From contig LNJC01000013.1 of assembly GCA_001587575.1 (NCBI GenBank), positions 1 to 36,953 on the forward strand: a DNA stretch of 36,953 bases, read 5' to 3'. Under the pieces are notes generated by a model. The model ran no database searches and was not told the DNA's origin. It saw only the letters and a program-made list of their open reading frames with translations. This stretch comes from Candidatus Methanofastidiosum methylothiophilum (lineage in GTDB: Archaea > Methanobacteriota_B > Thermococci > Methanofastidiosales > Methanofastidiosaceae). Position 1 is the first letter of the stretch. Each line of letters begins with the position of its first letter. This document shows, piece after piece, positions 17,466 to 25,255 of this stretch. Both the position numbers and the translations under genes were made by a program.

Positions 17466-18125
17466 ATGCATAAAACAACGGACATTACTATTGAAAAAGA
17501 CATATTAAAAGAGAATTCAATAATTGCAAAAGAAAATAAAGATCTTCTAAAAAAGTATCAGATTAAATCTTACAATGTTATGGGTGCAATAGGCTCTGGT
17601 AAAACATCCTTAATCGAGATTGCTATTGATGCCTTAGTAAAAAAGGGAAAGAAAGTTGGCGTCATTGCAGGAGACGTAGTTGCTGAATATGATTCTAACA
17701 GATTTAGAAAACATAATTGCCTTGTTATACCTTTAAATACGGGAAAAGAGTGCCACCTAGATGCCCATTTGATATCTCATGAATTGGAAGATCTAGAGGA
17801 GCACGGCATTCTTCAAGATCTTGATTATCTTTTCATGGAAAATGTTGGTAATTTGATATGCCCTTCTGATTTCACCTTAGGAGAAGACAAAAGAATTGTC
17901 ATTGTTAGCGTAAGTGAAGGCGATGATATTGTACTGAAGCATCCAATAATATTCAGGTTTTCTGACATATGTATAATCAACAAAATTGATATAGCCGAAG
18001 CTGTTGATGCAAGCCCTGAAAAAATGGAGAGGGACTGCCTATCTCTAAATCCAAAAATTAAGACCATTAAAACTTCAGTTAAGAAAAACATTAGAATAGA
18101 TGAGTGGCTAAAACTTTTTGATTGA
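17466..18125 (+). CDS. hypB: Hydrogenase nickel incorporation GTPase HypB
   Basis: A 219-residue GTPase that delivers nickel to [NiFe]-hydrogenase. The P-loop GAIGSGKTS is at 40-48. The metal-site segment LNTGKECHLDAHLISHELED contains Cys and His ligands; the switch region is MENVGNLICPSDFTLGED and G4 is NKID. The N-terminus lacks the His-rich or CxxCGC nickel-storage extension seen in some bacterial HypB. No hypA or hydrogenase gene is adjacent. It is divergent from nrdJ. Confidence 0.95.
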   Translation: MHKTTDITIEKDILKENSIIAKENKDLLKKYQIKSYNVMGAIGSGKTSLIEIAIDALVKKGKKVGVIAGDVVAEYDSNRFRKHNCLVIPLNTGKECHLDAHLISHELEDLEEHGILQDLDYLFMENVGNLICPSDFTLGEDKRIVIVSVSEGDDIVLKHPIIFRFSDICIINKIDIAEAVDASPEKMERDCLSLNPKIKTIKTSVKKNIRIDEWLKLFD

Positions 18126-18208
18126 GTCGTTCTTTTCTATATAGATATTATATAAATATATAAAATATTTACAGAATATATATAAATTAAAAAACAAAAG
18201 AACTTTTG

Positions 18209-18484
18209 ATGGAGGAATTGGAATCAGTTAACATCTTGTGTCCTGTATGCAAGAAAGTATACAAAATTGAAATATCAAAAGAAATTATTGAAGGTGTTAG
18301 TGGATTCCCTTTTCCTATTATAGCAATGCATGCATCGGAGGAAATAGGTAAAATACATACTCTTCTGGTGTATCTTGATGAAAGTTTAAAGTGTAGACAC
18401 ATCGAGCATATCGACAAGAGGGTTTTCATTACACCTTACATCATCTATAATCCCTGTCTGCTAAATGTTTATTGTCATAAATAA
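18209..18484 (+). CDS. Small Cys-containing protein upstream of a Ras-like GTPase
   Basis: A 91-residue protein of unknown function. I chose ATG at 18209; a TTG directly before it is also in frame. It begins with a CPVC knuckle (ILCPVCKKVYKIEI), then GFPFPIIAMHASEEIGKIHT followed by LLVYLDESLKCRHIEHID, which looks like a small beta-rich domain, and ends with cysteines in NPCLLNVYCHK. The Cys/His spacing is compatible with a zinc ribbon, unproven. The GTPase gene begins within, or 13 bases after, its end, so the two are probably co-translated and may interact. Confidence 0.7.
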   Translation: MEELESVNILCPVCKKVYKIEISKEIIEGVSGFPFPIIAMHASEEIGKIHTLLVYLDESLKCRHIEHIDKRVFITPYIIYNPCLLNVYCHK

Positions 18485-18497
18485 AAGAAGTGATAAA

Positions 18498-19073
18498 TTG
18501 GTTGCAGTAAAAATCGTATTAGCTGGAGATGGTGCAGTCGGCAAGAGCACGATAAGTAATAGACTTAGTAAAACTTTAAACACTAATGAAAAGACGTCTC
18601 TGACACCAGGATTATCCATAAACAAAATCATTGTACCTAAAGAAGATGTTTCAGGAATTATATGGGATCTAGGCGGTCAAAAGCAATTTAGATTTTTGCA
18701 CAATGATTTCATTAAAGGTGCTAAGATTGTAATACTAGTTTATTCTGTAGAATGGATTCACTCTCTAAAAGGTATAAAGGAGTGGTTGGACATAATACCT
18801 AAAGATAAAATTCCTTCAAAAATATACCTAATAGCCAACAAAGTTGACAGTGCAAAAAGAGTCATTACGCAAAAAGAAGGAGAAAATTTTGCAAAAGAAA
18901 ACAACATAACATATTATGAAATTTCTGCTACAAATGGAGAAGGATTTGAACAATTTGAGGATGATTTAATCGAAACAATAAAAATAATATCCAATCCAGA
19001 AAAGGAGCTTACCAAAGAAGAAGTTTTGCCAAGTAACTATTGTTCAATAAGCTCATCAAAATCTTACTTATAA
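18498..19073 (+). CDS. Ras/Rab-like small GTPase
   Basis: About 191 residues with the full small-GTPase motif set: G1 GDGAVGKST, a switch I threonine in SLTPGLSI, G3 WDLGGQKQF, G4 NKVD and G5 ISATNGEG. The G3 glutamine (DLGGQ) is retained, so hydrolysis should be possible. There is no C-terminal prenylation box; the tail is Ser-rich (NYCSISSSKSYL). The start is uncertain: TTG at 18498 follows the site GTGAT, while an in-frame ATG at 18465 lies inside the upstream gene. The 3' end overlaps the convergent PAS gene by 10 bases. Archaeal small GTPases of this kind have no defined role. Confidence 0.88.
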   Translation: MVAVKIVLAGDGAVGKSTISNRLSKTLNTNEKTSLTPGLSINKIIVPKEDVSGIIWDLGGQKQFRFLHNDFIKGAKIVILVYSVEWIHSLKGIKEWLDIIPKDKIPSKIYLIANKVDSAKRVITQKEGENFAKENNITYYEISATNGEGFEQFEDDLIETIKIISNPEKELTKEEVLPSNYCSISSSKSYL

Positions 19074-19903
19074 TCTTTCAAAAACTTCTTTGTATCTTCA
19101 GTATTCATCCAGCCTTCGTCTAATTGTTTTATAATTTCATCAATTCTATCAATTTGAATTAATAAGTTATCTTTTATTTCTGGATCATTTATTCTTACTT
19201 GAGTAAACGTGTGGAGTATTGCTAAAGGATTTCGAATATGATCTATAAGGTGTGCAAAGTGTTCAATATTATTTTCTATTTGAACTAAAGCTTTCTTCCT
19301 TTCAGTTATATCCCTAAAAGCTGTTACAGCTCCGACAACTTCTCCGTTATCTATAATGAACTTATTATTTGCTTCTACCGTAATATGGCTGCCTTCTTTG
19401 TGTTTTAATTCTAATTCTACGTTTACACTTGATTTATTATTAATCCCTTGTCTAAACATTTTTGCTAAAACAGGTACATACTTAACATCAATTATTCCAA
19501 TATCCATGAAACTTTTACCAATTAATTCATCTTTTTTATATCCAAGTTTAATTTCAACTCTTTTATTAATATCCAATATCTTTCCATATTTATCAACGTA
19601 GACTATTATATCTCCCACAGTATCCAAAATAATCTTATGCTTTTTTTCAGCTTCCGACATTACTTCTTGAGAGTATTTTATTCGATTAAATCCACGATTA
19701 ATTAAGTAATAAATCACTAAAGAAGTCATAAAAATAAATAAGATTCCTTTAAAAGTTTGGAATATGATCAAACTAGAAATATTATTAACGTAAGACGCTA
19801 AAAAAAAGTCTGAGAATAGAATCCACAATATCCCAATAACAAAATAAATGCTAACAATTATAAGTGGATTGCCAAAGGATACATTTTTATCAGATTGACC
19901 CAT
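19064..19903 (-). CDS. Membrane PAS-domain protein with phosphoacceptor helix, no kinase domain
   Basis: A 279-residue protein. Two N-terminal membrane helices (about 15-65) are followed by one PAS domain with a PAC motif (about 85-205, VDKYGKILDINKRVEIKLGY to AVTAFRDITERKKA). A final helical pair of about 70 residues contains HFAHLIDHIRNPLAIL, resembling a histidine-kinase dimerisation/phosphoacceptor (H-box) helix. There is no HATPase domain, in this gene or in the sequence after it. It could be a phosphorylation target or a signalling partner of a separate kinase. I chose the second ATG (19903), seven bases after AAAGG; the first is at 19909. Confidence 0.8.
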   Translation of the reverse strand: MGQSDKNVSFGNPLIIVSIYFVIGILWILFSDFFLASYVNNISSLIIFQTFKGILFIFMTSLVIYYLINRGFNRIKYSQEVMSEAEKKHKIILDTVGDIIVYVDKYGKILDINKRVEIKLGYKKDELIGKSFMDIGIIDVKYVPVLAKMFRQGINNKSSVNVELELKHKEGSHITVEANNKFIIDNGEVVGAVTAFRDITERKKALVQIENNIEHFAHLIDHIRNPLAILHTFTQVRINDPEIKDNLLIQIDRIDEIIKQLDEGWMNTEDTKKFLKDYK

Positions 19904-19976
19904 AGTCATGCCTTTTCTTTTTAATGTCTAGTCATACTAGCATATAAGATTTTATTAGCTTATTGGTGCAGTTCAT

Positions 19977-20534
19977 CTATAATAAATGGCCAAATAGAAT
20001 TTTAAAACCTATCAGGATTAAGATTAATCCTCCTAGTAATTTAACTTTATTCTCAAAAAAATGTCCAAATTTATCGCCTATAAAAAATCCAATGAAACAA
20101 ATAATAAAAGTTACAAATCCAATTATTAGAATTGGTAGAAAAATATTGACATCAAGAAATGCGAAACTTAAGCCTATGGCTAGTGCGTCAATACTAGTTG
20201 CTATTGAAAGTACTAGTAAAACTTGGGTATCAAGGGGATTAAATTGCTCTTTTTTGGATTCTTTTTTCATAGTTTCATATATAATTTTAATTCCAAGAAA
20301 AATCAAAATAAAAAAGGCTACCCAGTGATCAAAAGAGGAAATAAGATTTGAAATCTTTAATCCGGAAATCCATCCTAATAAGGGCATAAAAGCTTGGAAT
20401 ATTCCAAAAGATCCTGCTATTTTTACTGCATCTTTTATTTGTGGAGAGTGAATAATTAATCCACTTGTAACAGAAACGGCTAATGCGTCCATCGAAAGCC
20501 CAATAGCAATTAGTAAAATAGTTATTATTTCCAT
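19977..20534 (-). CDS. mntP: Putative manganese efflux pump MntP
   Basis: A 185-residue protein of the MntP (DUF204) family with six hydrophobic helices. The two internally repeated signatures are both present: IAIGLSMDALAVSVTSGL near the N-terminus and IATSIDALAIGLSFAF in the middle, each with the conserved Asp in a membrane helix. MntP exports Mn(II). The ATG follows GAGAGATT. No yybP-ykoY riboswitch can fit in the short 72-base gap upstream. Probably transcribed separately from the sulfur operon that ends just before it. Confidence 0.93.
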   Translation of the reverse strand: MEIITILLIAIGLSMDALAVSVTSGLIIHSPQIKDAVKIAGSFGIFQAFMPLLGWISGLKISNLISSFDHWVAFFILIFLGIKIIYETMKKESKKEQFNPLDTQVLLVLSIATSIDALAIGLSFAFLDVNIFLPILIIGFVTFIICFIGFFIGDKFGHFFENKVKLLGGLILILIGFKILFGHLL

Positions 20535-20606
20535 TTAATCTCTCTATAAATTTATAACACTATGGCAATAGAGAGGATTCTATTTTTAAGAATAACTAAA
20601 TAGAAA

Positions 20607-21242
20607 TTATTCAATAAAATCAACTATTACTTCTTTGACATCCCACAGAGTTTCTATTTTCTCTTTAATCTCTTCTCTTATAGAGGCGGCAAATTGATGA
20701 TTAGACGGCAGATCAATTGTAAGAAGTACTTTGCCATTATCAATTTCTATTTTTTTAATTAGATTAGTTCTTACTACGTCAAGTCCTGTTAAAGGATTCA
20801 TAACTTTCTTCAATCTATTGTTTACAATTTCTATTGTTGTCGGAACCTTTTCGGCTATAATCCCATGTTTTTCCTCATAGTTTTGGATAGCTGCCCTTAA
20901 TCCCTCAACGGCCAATACAGAACAGTGTGCTTTAATCGGTGGTAATCCCCCTAAAGCTTCTGTGGCTTGCTGCCAAGTGATTTTTTTTGCTTCTTCAAGA
21001 GTTTTGCCTTTCGCCATATCTGTAATAATTGAGCCTGTTGCTATATTTGATGCACAACCATATGATTCAAATTTAATATCCTCAATTATATTTGATTGAG
21101 GATTAACTTTAATATAAACTGAAACCATGTCCCCACAAGCAGGGCTACCTTCAGTCGCCTTGCCATCAGGATTTTCCAATTTACCCACATTATGTGGACG
21201 ACGAAAATGTTCCAAAACTTTTTCATTGTATGGAAATTTCAT
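20607..21242 (-). CDS. IscU-type Fe-S scaffold fused to a MIP18 (DUF59) domain
   Basis: A 211-residue fusion. Residues 1-125 are an IscU/NifU N-terminal scaffold with the three cluster-ligand cysteines: Cys36 in SPACGDMV (followed by Asp38), Cys63 in SYGCASNIATG and Cys107 in KAHCSVLAVEGL. Residues about 138-209 resemble the MIP18/DUF59 fold found in SufT and at the N-terminus of Mrp/ApbC ATPases (VMNPLTGLDVVRTNLIKKIE). The loop that carries the conserved Cys in Mrp-type domains reads LPSNHQF here. IscU alone is normally about 130 residues, so the second domain is a real addition. It overlaps the iscS-like gene by 4 bases. Confidence 0.88.
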   Translation of the reverse strand: MKFPYNEKVLEHFRRPHNVGKLENPDGKATEGSPACGDMVSVYIKVNPQSNIIEDIKFESYGCASNIATGSIITDMAKGKTLEEAKKITWQQATEALGGLPPIKAHCSVLAVEGLRAAIQNYEEKHGIIAEKVPTTIEIVNNRLKKVMNPLTGLDVVRTNLIKKIEIDNGKVLLTIDLPSNHQFAASIREEIKEKIETLWDVKEVIVDFIE

Positions 21243-22420
21243 TTTTTATCCTCCTCGTGAATTTTGCCCAAAGGACTAATTTTTCTAAGTTCGCTTACAA
21301 CTTCAGAAATATTTTCAACTATTGATTCAACGTCTTCCATAGTATTATACCTGCCAAATGTAAATCTAACGGAACCATGAGCCCTTTCGTGATCTCCTCC
21401 AATTCCCATAATAACGTGGCTTGCTTCAAGAGATTTACTAAAACATGCGGACCCCGTGCTAACTGAGAATCCTCTCATGTCAAGGTGTAGAGTGATCGAT
21501 TCCCCTTCAACATAATGAAATGTGATATTGGCATTTTGAGGGGTTCTCTTTTCTTTGTGTCCATTGAGGGTTGTATCGGGTATTTCACCTAAGACTTTCT
21601 TAATTAGATGATTCCTCATATTTTGAATATTTTTATTCTCTTCTGGAGTTACAAGTTCGATTGCCTTCGCAAATCCTACTGCTCCAGGGATATTCTCTAA
21701 ACCGGCACGCTTATTGAATTCTTGGAATCCTCCGTCCATCCACTTTGAAATTTGTGTATTCTTACGAATAAATAGTGCACCAGTTTCCTTTGGTCCATGG
21801 ATAGTATGGGCAGATAGTGTAACTAGATCGGCAGGAATTTTTTTTAAATCAATTGGAACTCTAGTGAATGTATGTGTTGCATCAGTGTGAAAAAGTACAT
21901 CTTTATTCTTACATATTTCTGATATTTTAGAGATATCTTGCATAGTTCCAATCTCTTGGTTTGCATGTTGAATTGACACTAAGACTGTATCATTCCTTAT
22001 GGATTTTTCAAGTTGATCAAGGTTTATTAAACCATATTGATCAACATCAAGATAAGTTATTTCAAATCCCTGTCTTTCAAGGCTTTTTGCACTATTAAGA
22101 ACTGGAAAATCTTCAATTTTGGATACTATTATATGCTTACCTTTTTTTTCTTTGAGATCCATTGCTACTCCTTTAAGTGCCGTATTGCTTGATTCTGTAC
22201 TGCCGGAAGTAAAAACTATTTCTTCAAAATCTGCACCGATATTCTTGGCTATAAATTCTCTAGACTCATCTAGAGCTTCTCTTGCCTCAATTCCCAAAGA
22301 ATACCCAAATTCTGAAGTTGCTACAGCATATACTTCAAAATAATATTTTTTCATTGCTTCGAGAACTCTTTCATCGAGTCTTGTGGCAGCAGCGTTGTCC
22401 AAATAAACATTTTTTTCCAT
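21239..22420 (-). CDS. IscS/NifS-like protein lacking the PLP lysine
   Basis: A 393-residue protein that aligns end to end by eye with class I cysteine desulfurases such as E. coli IscS. The mobile catalytic-Cys loop is intact (STGSACFSKSLEASHV, Cys326). The PLP-lysine motif, normally SGHKIYGPKG, reads SAHTIHGPKE, so the Schiff-base Lys206 is Thr206. His104, Asn155 and Gln183, which contact PLP in IscS, correspond to Asp104, Gln155 and His183. Asp180, Ser203 and His205 remain. It probably cannot act as a normal PLP-dependent desulfurase; it may bind persulfide and dock IscU. GGTGTTATC precedes the ATG. A sequencing error is unlikely, since several sites changed coherently. Confidence 0.92.
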   Translation of the reverse strand: MEKNVYLDNAAATRLDERVLEAMKKYYFEVYAVATSEFGYSLGIEAREALDESREFIAKNIGADFEEIVFTSGSTESSNTALKGVAMDLKEKKGKHIIVSKIEDFPVLNSAKSLERQGFEITYLDVDQYGLINLDQLEKSIRNDTVLVSIQHANQEIGTMQDISKISEICKNKDVLFHTDATHTFTRVPIDLKKIPADLVTLSAHTIHGPKETGALFIRKNTQISKWMDGGFQEFNKRAGLENIPGAVGFAKAIELVTPEENKNIQNMRNHLIKKVLGEIPDTTLNGHKEKRTPQNANITFHYVEGESITLHLDMRGFSVSTGSACFSKSLEASHVIMGIGGDHERAHGSVRFTFGRYNTMEDVESIVENISEVVSELRKISPLGKIHEEDKK

Positions 22421-22432
22421 GATAACACCAAA

Positions 22433-22888
22433 CTAAATGAACAGTGTCATGCTTGACTCCATTGCTTCTTTAATATAAGTACCAACTGAACAATAATCAC
22501 TAATTAGATCTTGCCTTAAATCTTCAGGTTTTACCCCCATTACTTCCATAGTCATGTCACATGCCAAGATTTTGCCCCCTAGTTCTTTGAAATCTGTAAT
22601 CATTTTCTCAAGAGAAGCAACATTTGCTTTATCCATTCTTTTTTTAATCATCATCTTTCCTAGACCTAGCATGTTCATCTTTGAGAGTGGGCCTTTGTCA
22701 AGTTCGCCTTTTTTCAATCTCTGAAGTCCAAAAAAAGTGAAATATAAAGATACTTCCATGCCCATTGATAAAGCTCCGTTTCCAATTATTAAAGCACTAT
22801 AAATTTTATCCATGTCTCCACTGTGGACAATTATCGTAGCTTTATTCAACTTTGGAGTATTTACTGCTTGCATATCCTTATTTTCCAA
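22433..22888 (-). CDS. DsrE/DsrF-like sulfur-carrier family protein
   Basis: A 151-residue protein of the DsrE/F/H-like family (COG2210-like). The signature KATIIVHSGDMDKIYSALII is followed by SMGMEVSLYFTFFGL and later GGKILACDMTMEVMGV. Cys110 and Cys133 (ISDYCSVGTYIKEA) are candidate persulfide carriers. I keep the TTG start at 22888 because GGAGGG lies about six bases before it, inside the tusA coding sequence; ATG at 22873 is an alternative. It overlaps tusA by 28 bases and precedes the iscS-like gene by 12. Confidence 0.9.
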   Translation of the reverse strand: MENKDMQAVNTPKLNKATIIVHSGDMDKIYSALIIGNGALSMGMEVSLYFTFFGLQRLKKGELDKGPLSKMNMLGLGKMMIKKRMDKANVASLEKMITDFKELGGKILACDMTMEVMGVKPEDLRQDLISDYCSVGTYIKEAMESSMTLFI

Positions 22889-23085
22889 GTATTGCCCTCC
22901 TCCTCAATTGATATTATTTTATATCCCAATGCATTTACGGCCATTGGTATTTCTTTCTTAGAAGCAGGATGTGTTCCCTCGATTTCAACTATGTCCCCTA
23001 TTGCAGCTTTTCGTAAAGCTTTTCTACATTCAACTAAAGGCACTGGACAAGTTTGACCTTTTACATCAACTTTTATTTCGCCCAT
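22861..23085 (-). CDS. TusA-family sulfurtransferase
   Basis: A 74-residue TusA/SirA-like protein. The persulfide-carrying cysteine is Cys13 in the family motif QTCPVPLVECRKAL; Cys20 follows in the same helix. The rest (GDIVEIEGTHPASKKEIPMA) matches the family fold. TusA proteins relay persulfide sulfur to acceptors such as DsrE-family proteins, which is what follows here. First gene of the operon; GGGGGAAG precedes the ATG. Confidence 0.94.
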   Translation of the reverse strand: MGEIKVDVKGQTCPVPLVECRKALRKAAIGDIVEIEGTHPASKKEIPMAVNALGYKIISIEEEGNTWKIRICKQ

Positions 23086-23118
23086 TTTCTTCCCCCATAA
23101 TGGTATAATGATAATAGT

Positions 23119-23140
23119 TTAATTTAAGTATTTAATAATA
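23119..23140 (-). promoter_or_regulatory. Probable TATA region of the tusA operon
   Basis: The minus strand reads TATTATTAAATACTTAAATT, an A/T element about 35-55 bases upstream of the tusA ATG. It is the best TATA candidate in the 190-base gap before iorA. No other gene or RNA is visible in that gap. Confidence 0.35.
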
Positions 23141-23275
23141 AAAGGGTAACGGCAATAAAAAATATAGATAAAAATTTTTATTACTTTTAAAAAAATACAG
23201 AATATTATTTTAGAAAATATTCAATATAAGTAAGTCTTAGGGCGTACTTTTATGTAATAAGAAAAATTAAAAGAA

Positions 23276-25054
23276 TTACCTTACTATTGCCTCAACAGGA
23301 CATATATACGCACAAAGTCCGCATCCTGTACATATGGCCGAATTAATGTTTGAGTGACCATCCCTAAACTCTAATCCGGGACAGCCAGATAGTTTTATAC
23401 AAGCCTTGCATGCACGGCACATTGATGCTTCAACTCTATAGATTGGCTTCTTTTCAATACCTTTTAATAAAACACAAGGTGCCCTAGAAACTATAGCATA
23501 AACTTGTTTGCTTTCAATCCCTCGCTTAACAGCATCTTCAACACTTTTTACATCAAGTGCATTTACAACTTCCACTGGGATGTCCATACCGGCAATTAAC
23601 TTTTCAATAGAAACGGAGCCAGCTGGATCTCCCATTGCAGTTAATTGTGTACCCGGATGGGGTTGGTGTCCTGTCATCGCAGTAGTTAAATTATCAAGAA
23701 TAACGGCTACTATCTTTGAATTATTATATTTTGCATTGATTAAAGGAGGTATTCCTGCATGAAAGAAAGTAGAATCCCCTAGGGTGGCAACTATTGGTTC
23801 ATTTAAAGATTTTGCGAATCCACATGCTATCCCGAAGCTTCCTCCCATTGAGATACACGTGTCAACTGTCTGGAGTGGCCTTGGGAATCCTAAAGTATAA
23901 CATCCAATGTCGGAAGGAAATATAGCCTTGCCCCTTGTAACTTTCTTTATTGCGTAAAATGTTGATCGATGAGGACAACCTGCACATAAAAGTGGTGTTC
24001 TATTTGGAATAACAATATTCTTAGGTTGTTCTTTAGATACCTCAATTCTAAAAAATCGTGAAAGTATTTCAGTTACTAACTCAGTAGAAAATTCACCAGT
24101 TCTAGGGAATATATTTTTCCCGTATATCTTTAAGTTAAGCTGACTTTCAGATATTAAAATTTTTATATCGTTTTCAATTACCGGTTCAAGCTCTTCTACT
24201 ACTATGACTTTATCCAAATCTTTAATGAACGCTAAAACTTTATTTCTTGCTAAAGGATGTGAGATTCCAATTTTTAATAATGGCGGATTTATATTTAGTG
24301 CGTTAAGTGCTTCCATTAAATAACTAAAAGACCCTCCAACGACTATAATTCCAGTCTTTCCCTCTCCAGGGATTGCATAATCTAAGTTTGAATCTTCAAT
24401 GAACTCTCTAATTTTTTCCATTTTTTCAAGAAGTTTTTTATGAAGTACTCTAGCATGAGCGGGAATTGCAACATATCTATTGACATCTTTTGTGAATTTT
24501 CCTTCTCTTTTTTTAATAGTAATTTCACCTAACTCTACATCCCCCCTCGCATGACATACTCTAGTAGTTGGCCTTAAGATTACTGGAATAGAAAACAATT
24601 CAGAAAGATCGTAGGCAAAGATTGTCATATCTCTTGCCTCTTGGGGAGATGAAGGCTCCAAACATGGAACATTTGCAAATCTAGCAAGTATTCTATTGTC
24701 TTGTTCGTTTTGGGAAGAGTGACAGTCTGGCTCATCTGCTGAAACAAGGACTAGCCCTCCATCAACGCCCGTGTAAGCTAAGGTCATTAAAGAATCTGAT
24801 GCAACGTTTACTCCAACATGTTTCATTGTTACAAGAGCCCTTTTCCCCGACCATGATGCTCCAATCCCTACTTCAAGGGCAACTTTTTCATTAGTAGAAA
24901 ATTCAACATAAGCACCATACTGCTTAGCAAAACGTGCAGCAGTTTCTGGGATTTGTGTTGAAGGGGTACCAGGATATGCTGCAACAACTTCAACGCCTGC
25001 TTCAAAAGCAGCTAATGCTATAGCTTCGTCTCCCATTAAAAGTTCTCTTTTCAT
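23276..25054 (-). CDS. iorA: Indolepyruvate:ferredoxin oxidoreductase alpha subunit
   Basis: A 592-residue thiamine-diphosphate enzyme that oxidises aryl pyruvates (from Trp, Phe or Tyr) to aryl-CoA while reducing ferredoxin. The N-terminal pyrimidine-type domain starts LLMGDEAIALAAFEAGVEVV. The TPP domain contains CAGCPHRSTFYAI and ATLGDSTFFHAGIPPLINA. The C-terminal ferredoxin domain has CRACKACIKLSGCPG and CTGCGLCAYICPVEAI for two [4Fe-4S] clusters. Length matches the family. The beta subunit gene iorB is not in the window. No ribosome site is seen; the TATA-like element near 25080 suits a leaderless start. Confidence 0.95.
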   Translation of the reverse strand: MKRELLMGDEAIALAAFEAGVEVVAAYPGTPSTQIPETAARFAKQYGAYVEFSTNEKVALEVGIGASWSGKRALVTMKHVGVNVASDSLMTLAYTGVDGGLVLVSADEPDCHSSQNEQDNRILARFANVPCLEPSSPQEARDMTIFAYDLSELFSIPVILRPTTRVCHARGDVELGEITIKKREGKFTKDVNRYVAIPAHARVLHKKLLEKMEKIREFIEDSNLDYAIPGEGKTGIIVVGGSFSYLMEALNALNINPPLLKIGISHPLARNKVLAFIKDLDKVIVVEELEPVIENDIKILISESQLNLKIYGKNIFPRTGEFSTELVTEILSRFFRIEVSKEQPKNIVIPNRTPLLCAGCPHRSTFYAIKKVTRGKAIFPSDIGCYTLGFPRPLQTVDTCISMGGSFGIACGFAKSLNEPIVATLGDSTFFHAGIPPLINAKYNNSKIVAVILDNLTTAMTGHQPHPGTQLTAMGDPAGSVSIEKLIAGMDIPVEVVNALDVKSVEDAVKRGIESKQVYAIVSRAPCVLLKGIEKKPIYRVEASMCRACKACIKLSGCPGLEFRDGHSNINSAICTGCGLCAYICPVEAIVR

Positions 25055-25072
25055 GATTTATCAAAGTTAAAG

Positions 25073-25088
25073 TCTTTTAAAAATCTTA
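25073..25088 (-). promoter_or_regulatory. TATA box of iorA, probably leaderless
   Basis: The minus strand reads AGATTTTTAAAAGA, centred 25-26 bases upstream of the iorA ATG. A near-identical GATTTTTAAG lies at the same distance from uvrA. Confidence 0.45.
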
Positions 25089-25226
25089 TTATTCTTATTC
25101 TGAGATTATTAATTATATGATTAAGGTATTTTTTATATTAGAAATTTGTAAATTTATTTTATTTCATTTAAGCTCTATTAATTAATTTGTTTTAATTAAA
25201 TTTTGTTATTTTTAATTTCAGTAATA

Positions 25227-25237
25227 ATTATATATTA
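25227..25237 (+). promoter_or_regulatory. TATA box of the UbiA-family gene, probably leaderless
   Basis: ATTATATATTA is centred about 24 bases upstream of the ATG at 25256 with no ribosome site between them. The rest of the iorA-ubiA divergent gap (about 200 bases) is A/T-rich with no other feature I can support. Confidence 0.5.
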
Positions 25238-25255
25238 TGAATATATAAGTTATAC

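Noticed and set aside
20535..20606. Manganese (yybP-ykoY) riboswitch before mntP
   Set aside because: Only 72 bases separate it from the next gene, with no paired structure of that type visible.
21239..22420. Calling the IscS homologue a normal cysteine desulfurase
   Set aside because: The PLP lysine position encodes Thr and three other PLP contacts differ, so a routine functional name would mislead.
25055..25255. Hidden RNA gene in the iorA-ubiA gap
   Set aside because: The sequence is almost only A and T, without the G/C-rich helices expected of tRNA or structured RNA; the promoters explain it.
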